A DNA stretch of 64,000 nucleotides from Arabidopsis thaliana. Its lineage: Eukaryota; Streptophyta; Magnoliopsida; Brassicales; Brassicaceae. The position numbers were made by a program, and so were the translations under genes. The notes beneath the pieces are model-generated. The model did not search any database and was not told the DNA's origin. It saw only the letters and a program-made list of their open reading frames with translations. The DNA lies in the NCBI RefSeq assembly GCF_000001735.4, contig NC_003070.9, positions 20,197,971-20,261,970 of the forward strand. The letters are read 5' to 3'. Position 1 is the first letter of the stretch; each line of letters starts with the position of its first letter. This document shows positions 45,658 through 57,239 of the stretch, piece after piece.

Positions 45658-46375
45658 GATTGTAACCATTTGTGGATTGACATTAACTCTTTTGTTAATT
45701 TGAGGCCATTGATTAGATTGAAGATTAGAGATGAGAGTGTATTAGGAGGAAAGAAACTGCAGTTTTTTTTTTAACTCTCTTATAAAATTGTTTCAGAAAT
45801 CTCATGTGTTTGTCTTTCCAAGATCTATCTGATTCACCAAATGGTTTGGTTTGCACGAGTATCTTCGTCGGTTATAGTCCTTTAAAAGGCTTCTTTCCGC
45901 AATGTTTGGATGTGAGGTTCCAAGGTGCAGCTTTTATAAAATAATTGATGATGATGAGATGATGATTCAAACAACACGACATAGAGGCAATACAAATCCT
46001 AATCGTCAAAGCTTCTACCCTTAGTTCCATTCTTTTCTCTGTTTCTTGAGGGTCAATAAGAAAGAAAGAAAAAGCTTTGAAGAAGGAAGATAAGAACCAG
46101 ACATAAGTACATAACCTTGGCTAGGGTTATTGTCTGGCTTACAATACATAGATCTCCAAGAGTTATATATCACATTTCGATTGTTTAAATGTATACACTG
46201 ACTTATGTACAAAGCAAACCAAATTTTGATTCTAAAAAGACTAGCAGTACACTCTCTTCGAAACCGAAATTCTCTTCATCAAATTGAAGTTTTTTTAACT
46301 TGTTGTGGAAACAGACTTAGAAGCTAGCTGTTTTCCTTTGAAACTCAGAAAGAATATGCAATCTGTAGCAAGACC
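45658..46375. other. Convergent 3' flanks
   Basis: 3' UTR sequences of the proline-rich gene and, on the minus strand, of the L18ae-like gene, separated by AT-rich DNA. No gene seen. Confidence 0.5.
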
Positions 46376-47035
46376 CTAGCGACCCGAGAAAACAAGCACA
46401 AGCACGGTGATCACAAGTGCAACAGAGAATATCAAAGCCTGCATACAATTTTTAAGCAAAATAGATTACGTTGGTAAATCCTCTTTTACTCACTTTTAAG
46501 AACGAAATGCATTTGGATCCGAGAACTCACAGCTATAGCAGAGGCAGCAAGACCAGATCTTTCCCGAGGATCTCTATGGTAATAGCTGATCAAATAAAGA
46601 AATGTAGCAACGTACCACGCAAACGGGAAGACGAATCCTAGAAGAAACCTAACATAAAGAGGTAAAAGATTCTGCTTCAACAAGACAATATATCCTCGAT
46701 AATAATAAGAAAAAAGAGTGAGTGAGTACTCACGAGAACCATCCGATTCCAAAACCGAAGCAAGGAAGGGGCTTATAGAATTGTCCTAACTCAGAGTCCT
46801 CAGCATCATCACGGATTAGAACATACTTTCCTTTCTTTTGTTCCTCTAAATCTGCTAACAACATATTCAAACATTCACAAACAGTAAGAGATAAACAGCA
46901 AATAATGGTGTCACAAGAATCATGTAAACAAAAAGCTGAGTCCAACATTCACAAGGAACTCAAATAGTAAAAGATAAAAAACAAACAATGGTGTCACAAG
47001 AGAAATGGACAATTTGTGAACATACTCGAATTCAT
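46376..47035 (-). CDS. Small L18ae-family membrane protein
   Basis: Four coding exons on the minus strand, 47035-47026 (only 10 bases), 46851-46734, 46648-46531 and 46438-46376, give 102 residues beginning MNSNLEEQKKGKYVLI. An acidic stretch (RDDAEDSELG) and KPLPCFGFGIGWFS precede two predicted membrane helices (about 44-64, FLLGFVFPFAWYVATFLYLI, and about 83-100). Between them lies HRDPRERSGLAASAIA, the signature of the plant 60S ribosomal protein L18a-like family. Despite that family name it lacks the ribosomal L18a fold and is a small membrane protein of unknown role. The tiny first exon is inferred from phase and the family pattern. A leader intron is likely upstream. Probably At1g54217. 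Confidence 0.82.
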
Positions 47036-48489
47036 GGCGAAAGAAGTGCAATTTTGTAGCGCCGATTAAACTTCCTCTCACCAAGTAACCTGAACATCAT
47101 TCAATCAGAAAATTGTCTCAGACAAAAATGATTAAATGTAAAAAAGACAAAGCTGAGTTTTTTTTCTCAAATGTCAGCTAATAAGAATCAGGAGAAATCT
47201 CAGAAAAGCTACATTTTCCGATATCCAAAAATTATTATGATGATCCAATACAGAAGATGAAAAAAAACGAACTTAATATAAACCCTAAGACGATGAGAGG
47301 GTTCTGGAAAAGAAAGCGATTAAGAAGAAAAAACTATTGATCCTGAGAGAAAAAGGACGAATTTTTCAGAGTAAAATCAAACGAGAAAGGGACAAAAAAA
47401 TCACCAGAAAAGTTGTTCAAAGAAACTTGCCTCTGAGATAGAGAAAGAGAGACAAAATGAGAAAGAGAAAGAGAGAAAGATTGCCTGAGAGATTCGCGAC
47501 CGTGACCGACGGGAAGAGAGATTCTTGCTTTCGTTGTCTAACGTTTTTTTCTTTTTCTTTTTGGTTCCTCTCAATTTTATTTTATTTATTATTTGTTTAT
47601 TTCGTTTCCGACGAAGTTAGCTGAAGATTTTTATTGATTTTTTTGGGATATAATAATGGCTGAAAAGATATTTTTAATGGATTTAGACTTAAAACTGTGT
47701 AACATAAAACTGTGAATAACTGAATAAATTAATCAGATAACTATGTATGAAACATTATTGATAAAATAAATCAGAAAAAATCATTAAACCCATAAATAAA
47801 TATGAGATTGAGTATTTAGGAAAAAACTTAGGATTTTGTTTTGCATTTAGGATCAAGTGACATTCAGAATGTATCGGAACAATCGAAACGTAATTTCTTT
47901 CCGTTTCCCGTTATTGAGACAAATCAAAATCACAACATTAATTTGTTTCTGGCTTTCTGCTACCACATGGAAAAAAACCCCAATGGATAATAAATAGAGT
48001 GACTTTGATTGAATACAAGCAGTTTTTTTTTACAACAATAAACAAGACTATAATGGATTGGTATGGACTCTTTTGCCATTCAAATGTTGAATATAGTGTA
48101 AAAATGTTGTTTTGATTTTTTTATTATTTTAAATAGAGATTACGAAAGCTCACTCACTCACTCAAATCCATCCACTTGTATCAACTATCAAGCATGGTTA
48201 CAAAACCCATCCCATATAGGGTAGTACTTCACATGACAAAATAATGGGAGTTTTATTTCACAGCCCTCCTCAATGAACATTGAACAACCAGAACCAGCAA
48301 AGAATATCCTAAAATCCAGTTTACAGTGGAAATGCTGAATCCCTCACACCATATTTATTCAGAAAACAACAAAAGTCTTTTTTAGAAAAACCCGAAAGAA
48401 ACAGAGGAAAACAAAGAAAATCTAATTGGTACAGAGACTCTTACGACAGCTTTTGATGTGTTTTTTTCCATTGCGTGGTTGGTTCTCTT
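47036..48489. other. L18ae-like leader and promoter; PDC-E2 3' flank
   Basis: Up to about 47530 is leader with at least one intron and GA-rich first exon (about 47440-47500). The remainder is AT-rich. From about 48250 the E2 gene's 3' UTR (minus) is likely. No coding exon seen. Confidence 0.5.
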
Positions 48490-51400
48490 TTAGAGTAACA
48501 TAGATTTAGGGTTCTCGATGTATCCCTTAAATGCTTTCAACCATTCAGCTCCAATGGCACCTGCAGTAAGAAGAAGAATATTAGATTTCTACAATGATGA
48601 TGAATGAATGAATCAATGATGATGAATGAACTGGATTACCGTCTACTACGCGATGGTCACAGCTCAGTGTAACAGGCATGTAAGAAGCAAAGTTGAATTG
48701 ATCTGGACCGTTACCAGGGACAACTCTCTTTTCAGCTGTTTTTTTTTTTTTTAAGAATCAGACACAACACGAATCGGTTATTGGATCTTTGGTAAAGTAG
48801 TAAAAAAACTCTCTTCTGCATTGAGAGAGAGCATACCGGATCCAACTGCTAGAATGGCGGCTTGAGGTGGATTAACGACTGCACAGAATTGCTTGATGCC
48901 AAAAGGTCCTCCCAAGTTAGAGACAGTAAATGTTCCTCCCTGAGAAAACGAGATTATTAGCATGTTTACTGAAAGATATGATTAGTGAGTAAGATAATGA
49001 ATTCTCTCACCTCATAATCTTCTGGCTTTAAGCTGTTCTCTTTTGCTTTTTGAGCTAATAACCGAACTTCTTCTCCAATTGTGGACAGACCCTTCCTGTC
49101 TGCGTCCTGGAATCAAGAAATTTATATAATTCAGCAATCTGAAGTTTGTGCTACAGCCAAGGGTTAAACACTATTTTGAACACACCTTCACAACAGGGAC
49201 ATACAGCCCGTTTTCTGTCTGCACCGCGACGTTGATGTTCACATTTTTAAACCTATAGAGAAAGGTTACAATGTTTGCTACCACAATCATATTCAAAAGT
49301 TTGTCAATGTACTTACTGGCGGATGTAATCGTCAGTCCATGAACTATTGCACTGAGGAACTTTTCTGAGAGCTAATGCAGCAGCCTAAAAACGCATGATA
49401 TCAGTAGGATATTTTAGAAGATCTGTTGGCTTGCATGTAAAGTATACACAAGAAAGATGTACCTTAACAACAAGATCATTGACAGATATCCGTTTCCCAC
49501 CAGAAGCCTCTTTGAATGAATTAAGCTGACTCCTCAGACTGCATTTACAAATTCGCTTAGTTTAGCTTACCCATTGACAGCGACTCAAAATACATCATCC
49601 AAACCTTTATACTTACGCCATAAGTTTGTCAACACATGTATCGACGGTTAAGTAATAGTGAGGGATAGTTTGCTTTGAGAATGCCAAACGTGAGGCTGTG
49701 ACCTGTCAAAATTATAAAGTTAACGAACGAGATTTCAGAATCGTTGAACCTATTGAAACTGGCTTAAAGGCTGCGAGAGTAATATAGGTTTTACCTTTCG
49801 TATCTGAGAATGAGGGATGTCAACATAGTCCAAAGCTGGGGCCTTAGAATCAGTTGACTTAGATGGCTTCGCAGTAGCTCCTTTACCACTTGAAGCTGCA
49901 CCATTGGAAGATGTATTACGACACAAGGATGAGTGATAACTGTAAACAGAGGCAAGAAAGGTCTGAAAGAAAAAGAAAGGAAAGGACGAGTCATGGAGTT
50001 ACTTATACCTAAATACTCATCGATATCTGCCTTCACTATCCGTCCTTCAGGACCTGTGCCTTCGATGTCTGAGAGAGGCACCTGATGTTTTTTTAAATAA
50101 AGTAAACAAGAAGAAAAATTAAGCAGGAATAATAAGAAAAAACAGAATATTTAGAACACTGTGAAACTAACGTTATTATCTTCAGCCAACTTTCTTGCAA
50201 GAGGACTAGCAAAAACACGATCTCCTGTGGGAGGTGTGCTAGGCTTGGAGGCCTTCGGTTCAGGAGGCGATGATGGCTGTTTGACCTTCTCTTCCTTTGG
50301 TGGGGCAGGAGTTGGTTCTGCTTTTGTAGGAGCGGCATCAGCAGTAGATGATGGGGTGTAATCTTTGAACTTTCCAATGTCCTCTTCATCTTCAACTGTA
50401 ATAGCAATTACCTATTTGAAAGCAAAAAAAAATGACATTATCCAAATAATTTCAATTAACATTTCCACAAATGGACTGTGGATCCTAATATCAATACCCG
50501 TAGCCCCATGAGAAACCATGATAATACATAACTCTACAGAAAGCAGACAATTTTCATACCTCGCCGACTTGAATTTCTTTTGAACCTTCCGCCTTTACAA
50601 TCTTGGCGAGATAGCCCTCTTCCATGCATTCCATTTCGACAGTTGCTTTGTCCTACTGAACATAACCTAGTCAGAGTTATTTCCAAAACATGAAAATAAA
50701 AATACGGAAATGAGACTCAATCTACATTGACATTACAGTTTCAACTTCACAGAGTACTTCCCCAGGAGCAACTTTATCACCTTCTTTTTTCAGCCACCTG
50801 GCGATGTTACCCTAAAAATTGGAAAAAGCTTATTAGAACATAAAGATAAAACGGACATAAGTTTTGATCAAGAGGTAAATAAAGATCCATGCCTCAGTCA
50901 TTGTTGGCGAGAGAGAAGGCATCCCGATCTCTTGATGAGGAGGCAGATCTGAAACACATTTTCAGAAATTCTAGGTAAAATGAACCAATGTAAAGCTCAT
51001 ACCATTTAGCATTCTTAAGTTACGCAATTGATTAAGCACTATGCAATTGTCTTAGTAGGATCTTGCAGTAAAGCCGTCATCCAGATACTGTATCCAAGGA
51101 AGGAATGACCTTTTTCTAGCAAAGTCATTAAATATGATATTGCTCAAGTAAAACCAGATGAATGGCAATGTGAAACAGATTATCCTTAGCTAAAATGGAG
51201 TCGCTGAATATGTATGTAAGATCAAGGTGGAAACTACAAGAGTAAAGTGAACAAAAGCTCATAAAACAAATTTAAAGGTCAGGGAGAAAAAGCTGACTAC
51301 CTGAACCCGATGAAAATCCTCTAGCTGATTGCATCAAACTGGTATGCAGAAAAAAAAGTTTATAGTTAGGAATAAAAAGTATCTATACAAGCAGGCAGCT

Positions 51401-52238
51401 AAGGCTAATGCACATCCGCCACATAGAGTAAGAGAATGAGACTGAACCATGAAAATTCTTTTCCAAATATTGGCCTTCCCATTGCACTGCTTAGATTTGA
51501 TCTCGTAGTTGAAAAAATAATGGACACCGGTAACTACATCAAGACCATGTAAAACTCTTAAGGTTTCTGCTAACTAGTCAACATGATTCAACGAGAAGAG
51601 ACTCAGCTACACAGCTACAGAGAACAGTAAGGAACTTACAGTGCTGGTGCTACATATGGAAATCCTCTCCAGTGGGGGATAACCAAGACGGGAATTGAAA
51701 GTATCTGAAGACCATAACAAAAAAAAAAGCTGAAGCAACAAGCAGAGAGTCTCACAGATACTAACCATAAAACCATACAAAAGTACAAATGGAAAATTTC
51801 TACCTCAAAAGGATAATATTACCTTCTCTGTTCAGAGGAGCTCGATTAGTATTCGAGTAGTAGCGGATCGTTGCAGCATTCTCACGGCGTAGTAAAGTGG
51901 AAACATCCTTCAACTGTCAATTACAAAAAAAATTAAAACAAGTGGCGTTACAGATCTCAATCATCTCTAAGAAGCAAGCTGACACATAAATCACAAATGA
52001 TCATAGAGCTCTAAATCTAGCTAATTTTAGCACATTGCTCGTAAGTAAAAACAATTCTAGATTATTACAATTCAACTGAATTTCTAAAAGCAGAAAGAAT
52101 TCGTCATAACCCAATTTCGTAATATCAATACTCGATCGCTGAAGAAGATAAAAAGATAACAAAATGAACGGAGGAAAAATGTAATCGAGAAACAGTTACC
52201 TTCTTGGAATGATTAATGATGCGTGACGCATAAGCCAT
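48490..52238 (-). CDS. Mitochondrial pyruvate dehydrogenase E2 (dihydrolipoamide acetyltransferase)
   Basis: Transfers acetyl groups from the lipoyl arm to CoA in the mitochondrial pyruvate dehydrogenase complex and forms its core. Nineteen coding exons join in frame to 539 residues: 52238-52200, 51913-51823, 51704-51640, 51533-51448, 51338-51301, 50948-50893, 50811-50737, 50652-50560, 50411-50172, 50081-50009, 49895-49795, 49702-49617, 49538-49463, 49384-49317, 49252-49186, 49106-49011, 48939-48837, 48735-48640 and 48560-48490. The N-terminus is basic and Ser-rich (targeting peptide). One lipoyl domain has its lysine in VETDKATVE (Lys152). A Pro/Lys-rich linker and the subunit-binding domain ([15 protein letters not shown] to about 285) follow. 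The catalytic domain ends with CDHRVVDG (His512, Asp516). Probably At1g54220. Confidence 0.96.
50812..50892 (-). other. GC-AG intron in the PDC-E2 gene
   Basis: The exon ending ACTGAG (50893) is followed by GCATGG, not GT, while the next exon begins GGTAACATCG after a normal AG. Only this junction keeps the lipoyl-domain reading frame. The donor is otherwise consensus-like (GAG before GCA), typical of the roughly 1% GC-AG introns in plants. Confidence 0.85.
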
Positions 52239-52983
52239 TGATGCACTATCGTTACGATTTTCGTTTCGCAGCTCTAACTAGTAACTATGGAAGAAGAAAA
52301 CTTTTTGGTTTGGACTGTTTAGTTTTTTTTTTCTCTTTATTACTAGAAATTGTTTTTTTGTTGCTCTCAGCTTTCTGATTTACCAAGAGACAGCAAAATT
52401 GTTAAGGACTTTATCATCGGAGCATAATTGTACGGTCGAGATTAAAGCTGACTTTAATTATAGGCCTGAGGACAGGCCCATTAAGGACTTATAATGGCCC
52501 AATCGTATTGCTATATTTATGATTTTGCAGTTGGGAAATTAAAAGAAGTAGAAAAGCGGGAAACAGAGAATTAGTTACGTCTTCTTCTCCGACGAGACGA
52601 CTGCGATTGAGTTTTTTTGAAGATCTCAAATTCAAAGGTATATAGATTTAATATTTATCTTCTTCCATGGAAACCGAATGACATTTACGCGAATGATCAA
52701 AATCTTTATTTCTTCTTTTGTTTTTTCAGAGACGAGCCTTCTTAAGTGGCCAAGGATTCTGAAGATAGTTCATCAGCTGCGAACGATTCCTCTGGGTTCG
52801 TGAAATCTTGGGTTCTTTAATCTCAAATCCAAAATGGCATAATTTCTGATTAAAATCGACGCCAAGTTTTGGGAAATCAAAGAGCTCGATCACAACGATA
52901 TGCGATCAATTTCTTGATCTTTTAACCCCTAATTTGCCACTTTCTTTCTATTTTGCAGCGAAGAGCCTTCTTCTTCAGCGGCC
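52239..52983. other. E2 promoter and non-coding first exons of winged-helix copy 1
   Basis: Holds the divergent promoter of E2 (minus) and copy 1 (plus). Two probable non-coding exons of copy 1 end at 52637 and span 52730-52795. The second matches the coding start exon of copy 2, but its ATG has become AAG (CCAAGG in place of CCATGG at about 52761). Confidence 0.6.
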
Positions 52984-54181
52984 ATGGATTCTGCAGATGC
53001 GAACGTTACCTTTGAGTTTGTGACCTTTTTGGATTCTTGAACAGAAATGTTTTGAAATTGATCTTTGCTTTCTGGTTTGTTTTGATACTTTTGTTTCTTC
53101 AGGTACACGTTAAGTTTAGATGATATGGTTTTTGAAGCTTTATCAACAATAGATGATGAACATGATGGAACTGGTCGTGATGTCGATGGGATTTTCAAAT
53201 TTAACAATGTTAGTAGAATCTCTTTCCCTCTACCTATAAGTATCCGTTTTCAGGTTTGATCTTAGATGATGATGATGATGATGATGACATGTATAGCTTG
53301 TTTGGATACTAGTTTGAAAGTTGTTCTTGTGGTTAATATAAATTTCAGGACCGGTACGTGATACCGGATAATTCTAGGGAGCGATTGAGAGGCGAGGTTG
53401 AAAAACTAGTTGCTGAAAGAAAAATAGAGAAGGTAACTCCATACATTGCCTAATACCAAATGCAAGTTGCGAGATAGCGTTATAGAATTTTGTTTGGTCA
53501 GCTCAGTAAAAAAAAACTTGCAAATGCAGGTAGGAAACCGCTACATGATGATGATGCCCCAACGTGTTCCTGCTACTAGAGAAGATTCCACAACGCCACA
53601 ACGTGATCCTCAGGCAGAAGCAGTAGCAAAACTAGTCGCAGAGACAGAACACTTAGAGTTCCAAGCAAAAGAGGCTCAAGAACTTGCAGATAGATACAGT
53701 TTGATGCTAAATTCCGAATGCATAATCTTGGAGTTAGCCGTAGAAATCCTTAACCGATGTAATGTCCAACTCTTATCCACATCATCATCATCATCATCAT
53801 AACCATCATCATCATCATCACTGGCCTTTTGCTTTGTTCCTTGCAGGTGCTAATGGTCAAATGATTTTCCTCTGTACTTCTCTCGTACCAAGAGCACCAG
53901 AAGAAAATCCTCAGATGGACGCAGTAGCAAAATTAATCGCCGAGGCAGAACACTTGGAGTTCCAAGCAAAAGAGGCACAAGAACTTGCAGATAAACACGC
54001 CCAGTTGCTAGAATTAGAAAGCGAGATAATCTTGCAGTTAGCCGTAGAAATCTTTAACCGATGTACGTAATGTCCACCTCTTAACCACATCATCATCATA
54101 ATTCAAAACCATCATCATCATCACTGCCTTTTTGCTTTGTTCCTTGCAGGTGCTAATGGTCAAAAGATTTTCCTGCGGTAA
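52984..54181 (+). CDS. Winged-helix (H1/H5-like) protein, array copy 1
   Basis: Coding exons 52984-53015, 53103-53208, 53349-53432, 53530-53758, 53847-54062 and 54150-54181 join in frame to 232 residues. Residues 11-78 form a winged-helix H15-like domain: YTLSLDDMVFEALSTIDDEH, then RDVDGIFKF, then ERLRGEVEKLVAERKIEK, closed by VGNRYMMM. This is the pattern of the second half of TRB (Myb plus H1/H5) telomere-repeat-binding proteins. The following acidic coiled-coil exon (EAVAKLVAETEHLEFQAKEA) is present twice in tandem, the second reading DAVAKLIAEAEHLEFQAKEA. No Myb domain remains. The terminal exon reads ANGQKIFLR. Probably At1g54230. Confidence 0.75.
53778..53817 (+). repeat. (CAT)n tract in the last introns of the array genes
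   Basis: A broken run of about 12 CAT units lies between the duplicated coiled-coil exons of copy 1. Shorter versions occur at the same intron position at 54089-54121 and in copies 2 (56444-56461) and 3 (about 61122-61150), a marker of shared descent. Confidence 0.8.
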
Positions 54182-55117
54182 AAGCGTTGATCTTCTGGTC
54201 CGGTTCAATGTGGATGTATTCGATTACCGGTTCTTTCATAGCTTTTTTGGCTTTTGAGTTTTAAAAAAAAAAGTGTTTAAATTTCATTTGTAACTGATCG
54301 ATTTTGTCACTTCTGTGTAGATTAGAGGTTAAACGATTTTGATTGTAAAGGCAACAATGTAATCTTTTTCTTTTTGTTGATAAAAAGTTTGTGCATTGCA
54401 TTTGCAGATAATTTTTTTGTAGAATTTAATCTATTTTTCTAATACATTAAAAAAAAAGCAGTGTGAGACTCTTTCTAAACGAATTATATTTAACGATCGA
54501 GATTAGTTTTTAGTCCTGAGATCAGTGATCAATTTAGGAGAGTTGACTACAATTTCAATTTTACTTTTGTAATTAGTGGGCCTTATTGTTAGCCCATTAT
54601 ATGCTTATAATGTGGTTTTCTGAATACGGGGGAAATTAAAGTTGACTTTAACTCTAGACCTGGTTTAGGCCCTCTAAGAACTTGTAACGGCCCAATTAGA
54701 TTGCTATATATTCACGATTGTGCAGTTGGAAATATTAAAACCAAAAAAAAAAAATAGAAAGGCGGGAAAGAGAGTTAGTTACATCGTCTTCTCCGGCGAG
54801 ACAAGACGACTGCGATTGGATTTCTCTGAAGCGCAGGTATATAAGTGATAGATCACCATTGATACTCTTCAAGAAGATCCCATTCAATTCAAGCTTTATC
54901 GAGTAAGATCTTTATTTTATTCCATGGAAACCGATTTGAGATTTACACGAATGATCCAAATACGTCTCATATCATGCGATTTCAAGACGAAAATGGCGTA
55001 GTTTTATTCAATCGAAGGCAATTTTGAAGATATCAAAAAGATCGATGCTTCAATTGCTTGATCTCTAACGTGTCAGTTTCTTTCTTTTTGTTCAGCGACG
55101 ATCCTTCTTCAGTGGCC
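54182..55117. other. Spacer and non-coding first exon of winged-helix copy 2
   Basis: 3' UTR of copy 1, then the repeated promoter blocks, then a probable leader exon ending at 54835. Upstream sequence AGTTACATCGTCTTCTCCGG resembles that of copy 1 (about 52573). Confidence 0.55.
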
Positions 55118-56524
55118 ATGGTTTCTGGAGATACAAAATCGGATGCGAACAACGTTACTTATGGGTTCGTGAACTTTTGTATTTCCCAAAGCCAATTTTG
55201 TGGAAATGAGAGAGATCGATCGATGCTTAAAGCTCTGCTTCAACTAATAATGTCAATTTCTTTCTCTTTTTTTCAGAGACCTTCCTTCTTCTCCAGCGGC
55301 TACGGATTCTTCAGAACCTTCTTCCTATGCGTTAGTGAATTTTATTGTATTCTTTAGAACCAATCTTTTAGAATTGATCTTTGCTTTTCTGGTTATGTTT
55401 TGATTGATTTGTTATCTCATTTTCAGTGAACAGCTTGAAAGGCTCATGATGATAGATTCAGAAGAAGACCGGGGTCCCTCTGGGTTTGTGACCTTCTCGA
55501 TTCTTTAACCACCAATCTTTGTTTTCTCTGGTCTATCTATGTTTTGATATTACTCTTTTTTTGTTGGTTTTGTTTCAGGTTTACGACTGATGAATTGATC
55601 TTTCAGGCTTTAGAAACAGTCTACGAGAATCATAATGGTCTTGATGTCGATGCGATTTTCACTTTTATCAAGGTTAGGAGGATCTCTCTGTCTCTATAAG
55701 TATCTGTGTTTCATGGTCATATCTCATGAGTAGTGTATATTGGTTCTGAAATGTGAGTCAATAGCGGGATTACACAATGGAACATTAGGATCTGAAAATT
55801 TGACTTCATGTTCCATCCCCTAAAAGTCTTCCTTTTAAAGTCTTGGTTTTGTTGATTCCTCCGTTGTTCTTGATCAACTAACCATCATGTTCTTGTGGTT
55901 AATATAAATTGCAGGAAAGGAACGAGTTACAGGAAGATTTTAGGGAGCGGTTGGAAAACCAGCTGAGATATCTAGTTTCTGAAGGCCAAGTATACAAGGT
56001 AACTAGTTTTTCAGAGTTGCCTCACACTAATGTTAAGATTCAGTAGTTTTGTTTGATCAGTTCAGAAAAACGGAAAAAAAAACTTGTAAATGCAGGTAGG
56101 AAACCTCTACAAGATCCCCCGTGGTGTATTTGATACTCCAGTTGTGTCAGTAGGAGATTCAAATCAAAGAGAAACCATGGATCCAGAAGATTCCACGGGC
56201 ACAAAGGCACAAGACACACCAAGTACTTGTGCTTCTTTCGCACCACCAACAACAGAAGTAGATCCTCGGATAATCGCATTAGCAAAAGAAGTCGCAGAGG
56301 CAGAACACTTGGAGTTGGAAGCAAAAGAGGCATACGAACTTGCAGATAAACACGCCCAGTTGCTAAAATTAGAAAGCAACATAACCTTGCAGTTAGCCGT
56401 AGAAATCCTTAATCGATGTAAGTAATGTCCACCTCTTAACCTTTTATCATCATCATCATCACTGACTTTTTCATTTGATTTGGTCCTTGCAGGTGCTAAC
56501 GGTGAAAAGATTTTCCTGCTGTAA
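55118..56524 (+). CDS. Winged-helix (H1/H5-like) protein, array copy 2
   Basis: Coding exons 55118-55164, 55277-55330, 55427-55483, 55579-55672, 55915-55998, 56096-56417 and 56493-56524 join in frame to 229 residues. The first three small exons encode an acidic, Ser-rich leader (MVSGDTKSDANN and later SEEDRGPSG). The winged-helix half-domains follow: TTDELIFQALETVYENHNG with LDVDAIFTFIK, then ERLENQLRYLVSEGQVYK, then VGNLYKIP. A coiled-coil segment (EVAEAEHLELEAKEAYELAD) precedes the short terminal exon ANGEKIFLL. Exon sizes match copy 1 (84 and 32 bases in both). The Myb exon expected in TRB proteins is absent. Probably At1g54240. Expression not shown. Confidence 0.77.
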
Positions 56525-57239
56525 AAGCTTTGACCTTCTGGTCCGGTTCAAGGTGGATATATTCGATCACCGGTTTCTTTTTAGTGTTTTTGGTTTTGAG
56601 TAAAAAAAAGAGTGTAGATATGAAATGTGATTTCATTTGACTAACTAGTCATAGTTTGTTACTTTGTGGTTAAATGATTTTGGTTGTGAAGGCAACAGAC
56701 TATTCTGTTAGTTTTTGTTAATACAAGTTTTTACAGATAATGCCAATCTTAAGAATTGAATAGGTTTTTCTAATACATAACATAAGAAAGAAAAAAAGAA
56801 AGTGTGTCATGGTGTCTTTAGCAAGTATTTTTAACGGTCGAGATTAATTTCAAATACTGATCAAGAAAGAAAAAAATTAGTTATGAGAATTACAATTTTA
56901 TAATGGGCCTCATTGTAAGCCCATTATAAGCTTACATAGGACTTTTATGAGTTTTTGTTCTCAGTCTGTCCCTTTAATTGTTTTTTGGCTCTTCTATCGC
57001 CCATCGCTTGGGAGATTAAAGTCTGAACTTTTTGATCTCAAGCTTCTCCATCTCTCCCTCAACTCAAGCTCCTGGTTCGGAACTATTTACTTTCCTATGC
57101 GATTGGTTGTTTATAAGTTGATTTCAGAGTTCGGATTCTTGTACTCATTAGATGTCCATATAGGTCTTGTTTACTGGTTTAATTGGGGTTTTATCAAGGA
57201 AATAAAGAGTGTTTAGGGTTTGAATTTCCGTGTTTGCAG
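56525..57239. promoter_or_regulatory. NRPB8A promoter and leader, mosaic
   Basis: Carries the array promoter block (56834 onward, with ATGGGCCTCATTGTAAGCCC at about 56902). Near 57038-57110 a leader segment resembles the eIF4A-2 leader at about 61957-62034. A leader intron probably runs from after CTCCTG (GT at about 57073) to the AG directly before the ATG. Confidence 0.6.

Noticed and set aside
52873-53220. Antisense open frame across winged-helix copy 1
   Set aside because: It spans introns and exons of copy 1 on the other strand, with no plausible promoter or domain.
53778-53817. Possible CRISPR-like or satellite array from repeated CAT blocks
   Set aside because: Simple trinucleotide repeats in introns of duplicated genes, without spacers, in a plant genome.
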